This document shows, one piece after another, positions 1-4,491 of a stretch of DNA of 7,411 bases; position 1 is the first letter of the stretch; each line of letters begins with the position of its first letter. The notes under the pieces are model-generated. The model searched no databases. It worked only from the letters and a program-made list of their open reading frames with translations, and was not told where the DNA came from. The stretch is from Halococcaceae archaeon (GTDB lineage Archaea; Halobacteriota; Halobacteria; Halobacteriales; Halalkalicoccaceae): contig SKXI01000212.1 in NCBI GenBank assembly GCA_007128515.1, positions 1 to 7,411 of the forward strand, written 5' to 3'. Position numbers and translations under genes: made by a program.

Positions 1-49
1 ATCGTCGAAATTACCACGGTGGCCTCGCGACAGGTATCTCCAACCGGTC

Positions 50-424
50 TCAGGTCGCACCTTCGACCGTCCCGAGGACGATACGGGACGGGTCGGCGAT
101 CTCACTCTCGGCGTCGACGGCCTCCGGATCCATGAACAGGACCGCGTCGTCGACCATCCCGTCGTCGACGGTGACCGGGTGACCCAGACGGTCTTCGAGC
201 GTCTCCCGGTCCTCGGCGGCCGCGTCCGCGTTCGGTGGCGAGAGGTAGAAGCCACACGCCCCGACGTCGACGTCGGTGTCGAGCGCCCCGGGTAGCTCGC
301 ACAACCCTTCGACGGTCACGTCGTCGAGCGTGCGGATCCGCACCCGCTCGGTGTCCGATCCGGAGGCGACGCTCGACTGCGTTCGGAGCCGTTCGACGAG
401 TCCCTCGAAGTCGATCGCGTCCAT
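50..424 (-). CDS. Small acidic protein of unknown function
   Basis: This 124-residue protein is not one I recognise. It is strongly acidic, as halophilic cytosolic proteins are, and has no signal peptide, no membrane segment and only one internal Cys pair (about residues 42 and 57) that is not arranged as a zinc knuckle. Residues 1-35 look like a short helix followed by a beta strand (VRIRTLDDVTVEG). The middle holds GACGFYLSPPNADA, and the C-terminal part ends in a strand, SRIVLGTVEG. This suggests a small alpha/beta domain, but that is inference. The ATG at 424 is the first plausible start. A weak TATA-like element lies about 26 bases upstream, so a leaderless transcript is possible. Its codon use and GC resemble the core genes rather than the lower-GC gene upstream. 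The gene appears complete. Confidence 0.75.
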   Translation of the reverse strand: MDAIDFEGLVERLRTQSSVASGSDTERVRIRTLDDVTVEGLCELPGALDTDVDVGACGFYLSPPNADAAAEDRETLEDRLGHPVTVDDGMVDDAVLFMDPEAVDAESEIADPSRIVLGTVEGAT

Positions 425-446
425 GGGCGGTCGTCGTCGCGAGGGC

Positions 447-454
447 GGTTAGCG
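447..454 (-). promoter_or_regulatory. Weak TATA-like box for the 124-residue gene
   Basis: On the minus strand this reads CGCTAACC, centred about 26 bases upstream of the ATG at 424. That is the spacing expected for a leaderless archaeal promoter. The match to the haloarchaeal TATA consensus is poor, so the call rests mainly on position. Confidence 0.3.
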
Positions 455-531
455 AGTTCCCCGGCCTGTGAAAGCCACGCTCGGCCCGACGGCTCCACCG
501 CGCGAGTCGGTTTACGACCCGTAGTATCGAC

Positions 532-592
532 CCGATCCGCTCACTCGTTGGAAGCAGTGTCCGTTTTCGAGCGTTCCAACGTGCCGGATCGG
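532..592. repeat. Two-tier hairpin in the gene-free stretch
   Basis: The outer arms CCGATCCG (532-539) and CGGATCGG (585-592) are exact complements. Nested inside them, CGTTGGAA (546-553) and TTCCAACG (574-581) are also exact complements. An asymmetric internal loop (6 bases on one side, 3 on the other) separates the two 8-bp stems. The 20-base apical part contains a run of four T. Two exact 8-bp nested arms within 61 bases are unlikely by chance. It may be an RNA hairpin or a cruciform; the strand is not determined. Confidence 0.55.
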
Positions 593-653
593 TGGTTCGT
601 TGAAATCGCCGTGACGGACGGAGAGGACGTATGCAGCGGGGGAATACCGTTAT

Positions 654-684
654 CTACACCGGACGATCGATAGGTCGGGTGTGG
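654..684. repeat. Imperfect 31-base hairpin
   Basis: The stem pairs CTACACC (654-660) with GGGTGTGG positions 678-684, including one G-T pair. After a G/G mismatch it continues as GAC (662-664) with GTC (674-676), closing on a 9-base loop that contains CGATCG. The right arm can alternatively pair with CACACC at 693-698, so two exclusive folds are possible. It sits in the same gene-free stretch as the 532-592 hairpin. Confidence 0.4.
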
Positions 685-823
685 CTCTTCCTCACACCGC
701 CCTCGAAACCGGCTGTTCCCGCGGGCTGGCCGAGAGACCTGTGATACCGAGACGGTCGGTGCACACGACCGACTCCACGAGACAGCCGGACGAGAACCGT
801 CTGCAGGGGTACCGAACCTGTGC

Positions 824-1276
824 TTATCGATCGCTCGCTTGGCCGGATATCTCCTCGAACTGGAACTCCCACGCTTGAATGTCCTGCATCGGTTCGGCCT
901 CGGAGAACAGGCTTGGATACCAGGCGTTGTCACCGATTGCCTCTACGATATCATCCCATTCGTCATCAGCAACCCGACGGAGTCTCCCCGATGCAACGAC
1001 GCTCCGCCAATCGTGCTTCGAGACTACCTCGTAGGTGGTGAAACCGGCTTTCTCGGTTCTCTCGGCGAACCGCTCCTTTTTGCTTCGTTCGCCTACACGC
1101 AGAAATACGAAGAACAGCCGGGATCCTCCATCGTAGCCGAACGAAACCGGAACGCCGTACGCTTCCGTTCCGTCCGTTAGGGAAAGCACTCCGAACCCTT
1201 GACTCCGTAAGAACCGATCGATCTGCCGGCCGTCCATCTCGATGCCCTGCAGTTCAGCGTGAGTTTCTGGTGCCAT
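824..1276 (-). CDS. Pyridoxamine 5'-phosphate oxidase-like flavoprotein
   Basis: This 150-residue protein looks like a member of the FMN-binding split-barrel superfamily (PNPOx-like). Residues 15-60 carry the typical opening: a short helix, then GFGVLSLTDGTEAYGVPVSFGYDGG and the strand LFFVFL. VGERSKKERFAER follows at 61-73, and a second half of the barrel TTYEVVSKHDWRSVVASGRL at 80-99. The length suits the small stand-alone members, which bind FMN or a related flavin. The substrate cannot be read from the sequence, and true PNP oxidase activity is not implied. An in-frame ATG exists 36 bases upstream at 1312. The start at 1276 is preferred because a strong TATA box lies 28 bases before it, within the longer frame. 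GC is about 57% over 300 hand-counted bases (841-1140), clearly below its neighbours, and Lys, Phe and Trp are relatively frequent, which suggests recent acquisition. It appears to be transcribed alone. Confidence 0.85.
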   Translation of the reverse strand: MAPETHAELQGIEMDGRQIDRFLRSQGFGVLSLTDGTEAYGVPVSFGYDGGSRLFFVFLRVGERSKKERFAERTEKAGFTTYEVVSKHDWRSVVASGRLRRVADDEWDDIVEAIGDNAWYPSLFSEAEPMQDIQAWEFQFEEISGQASDR

Positions 1277-1300
1277 ATCACTCTCGGGGTACGATGTCAG

Positions 1301-1308
1301 TATATGAA
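1301..1308 (-). promoter_or_regulatory. TATA box for the flavoprotein gene
   Basis: The minus strand reads TTCATATA, centred about 28 bases upstream of the ATG at 1276. This is the spacing for a leaderless archaeal transcript and it decides the start codon: the alternative ATG at 1312 would lie upstream of the expected transcript start. Confidence 0.7.
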
Positions 1309-1435
1309 TCACTTTGGCTGCGCACTGCTGGCCACTACTGACCTACACGACCACTGTCCCTGCCGATTCGCTAAGTATCGTGACAGAACGATTCCGAGGC
1401 TACGTAGGCACCCTGTGTCGTGCATGTAGTTCGTA

Positions 1436-1542
1436 TCATAGGGGTCATCGTAGACGCTCGTAGATCTCTCACTCCGGAACCGAGGGACCTGATCGGGTGA
1501 TCGGCCACCGAGATCTCTGGTTGGCTACGATGATCCCTATCA
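1436..1542. repeat. Long imperfect inverted repeat, about 107 bases
   Basis: Left arm ATAGGGGTCATCGTAG (1438-1453) is complementary to CTACGATGATCCCTAT (1525-1540) over all 16 positions, with one G-T pair (1444 with 1534). In the same register, further in, AGATCTC (1462-1468) pairs fully with GAGATCT (1510-1516), and scattered pairs join the two segments (1455/1523, 1459/1519 and G-T pairs). The unpaired apex is about 40 bases. The repeat begins about 40 bases past the stop of the minus-strand ygfZ-like gene. It could therefore be a 3' RNA hairpin or processing signal, the body of a non-coding RNA, or the remnant of a small inverted-repeat mobile element. Confidence 0.65.
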
Positions 1543-1581
1543 GTTCACTGGATACCATACCCGGACGTCTAGATACGTATG

Positions 1582-2670
1582 CTAGTCCGATCGGTAGCTC
1601 GGCAGCCGCACGGACCGTCCGCTCCCCTCGACGAACGGTAGTTCCACACGCTCCGCACCGACCTCCTCCCCGGTCACACGAACGGAGAGCTCCTCGCTCT
1701 CCAGATCGAACGGGACGAACGCGAACGCGATCGCGGTGTCGAGGAGGGGACTCTCCGCGGCACGAGTGACCTCTCCCACGGAGCTGTCGCCGTCGAAGAC
1801 CGCGGCACCGGGTTCCGGAAGCGCCTCGCAGGCAAGCCCGACGAGCCGTTTGCTCGGTTGTCCCCTGTTCTCGACCCGGCTCACGACCTCCTGACCGACG
1901 AAACAGCCCTTCTCGAAGTCGACCGCGTTTCGCAGCCCGACGACGTTCGGGATCCGTCCCTCCAGTTCGCCCGGGAAGAGCGGCGTCCCCGCCTCGAGCG
2001 CGAGCGACTCCCACGTCTGGAGCCCGAACGGCGCGGCGCCCGTTCCGAACGTCAACAGCCCGCTCACGACGCGTTCTGCCTCCTCGGCCCGACAGACAAC
2101 CTCGTAGGACTCCTCGCCGAGCGGGTCGTCGCCCGCGATCACGGTGACGCCGACGTCCGCGATCTCGCCCCGGTCGAAGACGAGCGTTCCATCGGGTGCG
2201 CCGCGGTTGAACACGCTCCCGACCTTCTCCGTGGCGCTCGGTCCGTGGACGCCGAAGACGGCGAACGTTTCAGTAGCGGCCTCGATCGTCACGTCCTGGA
2301 TGAACGTCTTCTCCGACCAGTCGGCGGCGATCGGTTCCGCGTGACCGGGCGCGGTGAACAGCAGCAGCCGCTCGCCGGCGTTGTAGACGTAGAGGTCGGT
2401 CACGATCCCGCCCTGCGGATCGCAGAGCAGCGCGTAGACGCCCTGGCCGTCCTCCCCTGGCACCCGATTCGAGACCACGTTGTCGACGTACTCGACGCGA
2501 TCCTCGCCGGTAACGCTCACGACCCCGTAGGGGGCCTCGGTCACGCCGACGGCGTTTCGCACCGCGCGGTGGGTGCGGTCGGGTCGGCCGTAGTGAAGCG
2601 GGTAGCGTCGACTGCCGCGGTCGGTGAAGACGGCGCCGTGGTCGGCGTGAAACGACTCGACGACGGTCAT
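1582..2670 (-). CDS. ygfZ: GcvT/YgfZ-type folate-binding aminomethyltransferase-like protein
   Basis: This 362-residue protein has the GcvT fold: an aminomethyltransferase folate-binding domain (about residues 5-265) and a C-terminal barrel domain (about 275-348). Residues 254-261 read KGCFVGQE, the Cys-containing signature of the YgfZ/IBA57 group. Members of that group use a bound tetrahydrofolate in repair or maturation of Fe-S enzymes rather than in glycine cleavage. The segment ESLALEAGTPLFPGEL (221-236) is the usual GcvT-family lead-in. No gcvH or gcvP gene lies nearby, which agrees with a role outside the glycine cleavage complex, although haloarchaeal homologues are often labelled aminomethyltransferase. 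The frame is open 51 codons further upstream. ATG at 2670 is chosen because GGAGG lies 5 bases before it and the upstream codons encode non-acidic, Pro/Ser/Arg-rich sequence unlike the rest of the protein. Length is normal and no key residue is visibly missing. Function by family is well supported; the exact client enzymes are unknown. Confidence 0.88.
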   Translation of the reverse strand: MTVVESFHADHGAVFTDRGSRRYPLHYGRPDRTHRAVRNAVGVTEAPYGVVSVTGEDRVEYVDNVVSNRVPGEDGQGVYALLCDPQGGIVTDLYVYNAGERLLLFTAPGHAEPIAADWSEKTFIQDVTIEAATETFAVFGVHGPSATEKVGSVFNRGAPDGTLVFDRGEIADVGVTVIAGDDPLGEESYEVVCRAEEAERVVSGLLTFGTGAAPFGLQTWESLALEAGTPLFPGELEGRIPNVVGLRNAVDFEKGCFVGQEVVSRVENRGQPSKRLVGLACEALPEPGAAVFDGDSSVGEVTRAAESPLLDTAIAFAFVPFDLESEELSVRVTGEEVGAERVELPFVEGSGRSVRLPSYRSD

Positions 2671-2675
2671 CGCGG

Positions 2676-2680
2676 CCTCC
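2676..2680 (-). promoter_or_regulatory. Shine-Dalgarno site of the ygfZ-like gene
   Basis: The minus strand reads GGAGG, 5 bases before the ATG at 2670. It is one of the few clear Shine-Dalgarno sites in the window and fixes this start. Here the transcript would have a short leader, unlike the apparently leaderless neighbours. Confidence 0.6.
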
Positions 2681-2712
2681 GGGTGTGCATACCGGGGGTT
2701 GGGCACGCTGGG

Positions 2713-2720
2713 TCTAAAGG
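2713..2720 (-). promoter_or_regulatory. Possible TATA box of the ygfZ-like gene
   Basis: The minus strand reads CCTTTAGA, centred about 46 bases upstream of the start codon. Transcription would begin near 2690, giving a leader of about 20 bases that includes the GGAGG site. Box position and Shine-Dalgarno site are mutually consistent; the box itself is only a moderate match. Confidence 0.4.
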
Positions 2721-2730
2721 GGTGTGACTG

Positions 2731-2810
2731 ATACGGACTGCTGGAACGATCTACCGGCGCAACGGCGATCGTCCTGCGGTTGGCCGGTAACGACTCACAG
2801 CAGACCGTAC
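2731..2810. repeat. Three-tier palindrome (interspersed repeat candidate, copy 1)
   Basis: TACGGACTGCTG (2732-2743) pairs with CAGCAGACCGTA (2798-2809) with a single mismatch. After a symmetric 8-by-8 internal loop, TACCGGC (2752-2758) pairs exactly with GCCGGTA (2783-2789). After a one-base bulge, CAAC (2760-2763) pairs with GTTG (2779-2782), with two or three more pairs around a 7-base loop. Outer and inner stems are in exact register. The element lies 26 bases past the stop of the minus-strand winged-helix-like gene and upstream of the ygfZ-like promoter. The 14 bases CTGATACGGACTGC at its left edge (2728-2741) recur at 7368-7381. I have an impression of similar palindromes elsewhere in haloarchaeal genomes but cannot verify it. 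Confidence 0.65.
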
Positions 2811-2835
2811 GAGGCCCGTTCATAGGTGATCCCTG

Positions 2836-3123
2836 TCAGAACGGGAGCCGATCCCGGACCCGGTCGAGCAACGACCGTTCCTCGTTCTCGACCGGCGTGA
2901 TCGAGTCGGCGGGACGGATCACCGTCCGGTCGCCGTTGTCCTCGACGGTGATGAGGTCGTCGTTCTTCAGGTTGCGGAGCGCCTCCTCCAGCTCGTCGAT
3001 GGAGACGTCGGCGGTGGCCCTGAGTTCGAAGACGGTGAGTCCCTCCTCGCGCCAGTCGACGAGCGCGTCGAGCACGGCGACCTCGTGCTCGTCTCGACTG
3101 CCGTACCCCCGCGATCTCGCCAT
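2836..3123 (-). CDS. Small winged-helix-like protein (probably DUF6432 family)
   Basis: This is a 95-residue protein. Residues 11-60 read as a winged helix-turn-helix: helix HEVAVLDALVDWREEG, then LTVFELRATADVSIDELEEALRNLKNDDLI, then the wing TVEDNGDRTVIRPAD. The C-terminal tail VENEERSLLDRVRDRLPF is a short charged helix ending in a conserved-looking PF. I recall this arrangement as the haloarchaeal family DUF6432, with moderate certainty on the number. A DNA-binding or transcription-associated role is inferred from the fold only; there is no ligand-binding domain. The frame continues upstream, but the start at 3123 is supported by a TATA box centred about 28 bases before it. It is divergent from the zinc-knuckle gene, with 106 bases between the two starts. 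Confidence 0.85.
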   Translation of the reverse strand: MARSRGYGSRDEHEVAVLDALVDWREEGLTVFELRATADVSIDELEEALRNLKNDDLITVEDNGDRTVIRPADSITPVENEERSLLDRVRDRLPF

Positions 3124-3147
3124 ACACCACACTCGTCCTTCGGGGGT

Positions 3148-3155
3148 CTTATACT
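3148..3155 (-). promoter_or_regulatory. TATA box of the winged-helix-like gene
   Basis: The minus strand reads AGTATAAG, centred about 28 bases upstream of the ATG at 3123. This is a good archaeal TATA match at leaderless spacing and it sets the start codon. Confidence 0.7.
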
Positions 3156-3194
3156 GTCGGCTGTGCGTCGTTCGGCGCTCGTCCCGATGGGGAG

Positions 3195-3202
3195 GGTTTT
3201 TG
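3195..3202 (+). promoter_or_regulatory. TATA-like element of the zinc-knuckle gene
   Basis: A five-T run (3197-3201) in a GC-rich setting is centred about 31 bases before the ATG at 3230. It would place the transcript start within a few bases of the start codon. With the opposing box at 3148-3155, it makes this gap a compact divergent promoter region. Confidence 0.4.
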
Positions 3203-3229
3203 GTCACCCCGAGAGATAGACAGCCAATC

Positions 3230-4066
3230 ATGGGTCTCAGGTGTTCGCTTCTCGGGCACGAGTACGGCGAACCGGAAATCGAACGGAGCCGCGACGAGCA
3301 GGGAAACGAGGTCGTGATCACCGTCACGGAGTTCCAGCGATGTACCCACTGTGGCACCGCCTCGGTGATCAGCGAGAACACGGAGGTCAGCACCACCGAG
3401 GGGGCGCGGTCCTGGCCGGAGGTGTCGAACCGGGAATCGGCCACCTCGGCCGGGAACCCGGATCAGAGTTCCCAAGACGACCCGAACCGGGAGCCGCGAC
3501 CCGACCCCGCCACACGGGGAGAGCCGGACCCCGTGACGACCCCTCGCACCGACACGAACCCCGAGTCGGGGAGGGTTCGTCCGCGCGAGCGGCCCGCCCG
3601 ACGCAGCTCCCGGACCGACTCGTGGAGCGCCACCGCGAACTACGATCCGGACCAGGACGACGCGGAGATCCTCGAGGAGGAACCGGAGGGCCGGAGACCC
3701 GGCGAGTGGCCGACCCACGAGGACGAGCGAGCGGCACCGAACCCCGGCGCGACGGCGGGTCGCTGGCCGGAGACCGGGGGAGACGACGAGGGCTTCAGCG
3801 CGACCGCCGACGAGGAGACCCTCGCCGACGTCGAGGTGGGCGGCAAGTCGAACGACGACCGGGACCGGAACGTGACGTCGACGGAGACGGTCGTCGGGTT
3901 CGAACGGGCGTCGAGCGCCCCGGTCGCGGACCGCCCGGTCGGCTCCGGCATCGCGGGCGACCTCGTCTGTCCCTCCTGTGGCGCGGACGGGCTCGGGGAT
4001 CGTCCCTCGCTCCGCGTCGGCGACATCTGTCCCGAGTGCCACCGGGGCTACATCGCCGAGCGGTAG
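3230..4066 (+). CDS. Protein with N- and C-terminal zinc knuckles and a disordered linker (probably DUF7093 family)
   Basis: This is a 278-residue protein. The N-terminal domain (1-55) starts MGLRCSLLGHEYGEPE and contains C5, H10 and a CTHC pair at C38/C41, which could form one zinc site. The C-terminal domain (about 244-278) has CPSC at 247-250 and CPEC at 267-270, a typical zinc ribbon. The roughly 185 residues between are low in hydrophobics and rich in Asp, Glu, Pro, Arg and Thr, so almost certainly disordered. They include repeated Trp-Pro motifs: SWPEV at 61, EWPTHEDE at 159, RWPETGGDDEG at 178. I recall this layout as a conserved haloarchaeal family of unknown function, with moderate certainty on the DUF number. 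The frame is open far upstream, but that part overlaps the opposite-strand gene and is Ser/Arg-rich; the start at 3230 matches the conserved N-terminus and the upstream T-rich box. Thirty-eight bases separate it from the next gene. Confidence 0.85.
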   Translation: MGLRCSLLGHEYGEPEIERSRDEQGNEVVITVTEFQRCTHCGTASVISENTEVSTTEGARSWPEVSNRESATSAGNPDQSSQDDPNREPRPDPATRGEPDPVTTPRTDTNPESGRVRPRERPARRSSRTDSWSATANYDPDQDDAEILEEEPEGRRPGEWPTHEDERAAPNPGATAGRWPETGGDDEGFSATADEETLADVEVGGKSNDDRDRNVTSTETVVGFERASSAPVADRPVGSGIAGDLVCPSCGADGLGDRPSLRVGDICPECHRGYIAER

Positions 4067-4073
4067 ACGAAAC

Positions 4074-4081
4074 CGGTAAAT
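4074..4081 (+). promoter_or_regulatory. TATA-like box of the DUF5611-type gene
   Basis: GGTAAAT is centred about 27 bases before the ATG at 4105 and preceded by GAAACC, a plausible purine-rich BRE. It lies only a few bases after the stop of the preceding gene, so the DUF5611-type gene probably has its own leaderless transcript in addition to any read-through. Confidence 0.45.
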
Positions 4082-4104
4082 CCACCCCACTCGATTACGG
4101 TTCC

Positions 4105-4491
4105 ATGCGCGAGTACAAGATGCGCCGGGGCGAGCACCTAGAGGAGCGAATCCCGGACCTGGAGGCGACCGTCGAGGAGTACTTCGGCCCGATCACCGGA
4201 ACCGAGGAGTACAGCGGAAGCGACCTCTTCGTCGTCGCCGAACCCGACAACCCCGTCTTCGAGCGCATCACCGCCGGCGCGGTCTCGTACAGCGGCAAGA
4301 AGGACACCCTCGCGGTCGAGTTCGAAGAGCGCGACCCGACGGAACTCTCCGCGGACGAACTCGAGGCAGCGGGCGAGGCCGTCTCCGCGAAGAACGACTT
4401 CCTCCTCGAGGCCACGGGGAGGGACGCGAAGTCCCGCCGCGAGTCGCTCAAACGCGACGTCGAGGACAGCGAGACCCCTGACGTCGCCTAG
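4105..4491 (+). CDS. DUF5611-type conserved archaeal protein
   Basis: This 128-residue protein begins MREYKMRRGEHLEERIPD and continues with EEYFGPITGTEEYSGSDLFVV and SYSGKKDTLAVEFEER. I recognise this as the archaeal family DUF5611, whose function is unknown to me. The first two thirds look like a small alpha/beta domain. The last third is a long charged helix, SAKNDFLLEATGRDAKSRRE, followed by a short acidic tail. There is no signal peptide, membrane segment or metal motif. The start at 4105 is the conserved Met and fits the TATA-like box. The gene is convergent with fau-1 and overlaps it by 4 bases through a shared CTAG. A rare CTA Leu codon at the H-L-E-E position creates another CTAG at 4138-4141. 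Nothing suggests truncation. Confidence 0.87.
   Translation: MREYKMRRGEHLEERIPDLEATVEEYFGPITGTEEYSGSDLFVVAEPDNPVFERITAGAVSYSGKKDTLAVEFEERDPTELSADELEAAGEAVSAKNDFLLEATGRDAKSRRESLKRDVEDSETPDVA
4488..4491. other. Shared CTAG: overlapping convergent stop codons
   Basis: The palindrome CTAG supplies TAG to both genes: bases 4489-4491 end the DUF5611-type gene on the plus strand, and 4490-4488 end fau-1 on the minus strand. Neither transcript can end between the genes, so any terminator must lie within the opposing coding sequence. Confidence 0.95.

Larger units (their letters stand above)
425..823. other. Gene-free stretch with hairpins
   Basis: I see no credible coding sequence in these 399 bases. 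The open frames present encode basic, Arg/Ser-rich peptides unlike haloarchaeal proteins, and they overlap the flanking gene. The stretch lies 3' of the flavoprotein gene and 5' of the 124-residue gene. Composition is lower in GC than the core genes (34 of 60 in bases 541-600). It contains a two-tier hairpin at 532-592, a second at 654-684, and smaller inverted repeats at 678-698 (GGTGTG/CACACC) and 753-771 (CGGTCG/CGACCG). It could be a decayed gene, a long 3' region or a small non-coding RNA locus. Sequence alone does not decide. Confidence 0.5.
1277..1581. other. Intergenic region with promoter and long inverted repeat
   Basis: These 305 bases separate the flavoprotein start from the stop of the ygfZ-like gene. 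The part nearest the flavoprotein holds its TATA box. The part nearest the ygfZ-like gene holds the inverted repeat at 1436-1542. The remainder (about 1310-1435) shows nothing beyond short palindromes such as CTACGTAG (1400-1407). No credible small gene was found on either strand. GC is low, like that of the flavoprotein gene. Confidence 0.6.

Noticed and set aside
541..933. 130-codon minus-strand open frame
   Set aside because: Encodes a basic, Ser/Arg-rich sequence unlike halophile proteins and overlaps the 3' end of the convincing flavoprotein gene on the same strand in another frame.
839..1180. 113-codon plus-strand open frame opposite the flavoprotein gene
   Set aside because: Antisense shadow with no promoter or recognisable domain; the opposite strand has a clear family match.
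1277..1312. Alternative 12-residue N-terminal extension of the flavoprotein
   Set aside because: It would begin upstream of the TATA box at 1301-1308, and the extra residues are not part of the flavin-binding fold.
1428..1546. Target-site duplication AGTTC around the long inverted repeat
   Set aside because: Five bases match, but the left copy sits 5 bases away from the arm while the right one nearly abuts it, and no transposase is present; kept only as a hint.
1858..2727. 289-codon plus-strand frame opposite the ygfZ-like gene
   Set aside because: Acidic-looking, but a typical mirror frame in high-GC coding DNA; the ygfZ-like protein has strong domain evidence.
2780..3229. Upstream extension of the zinc-knuckle protein
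   Set aside because: The extension overlaps the opposite-strand winged-helix-like gene, is Ser/Arg-rich, and precedes the conserved MGLRCSLLGH start and its promoter.
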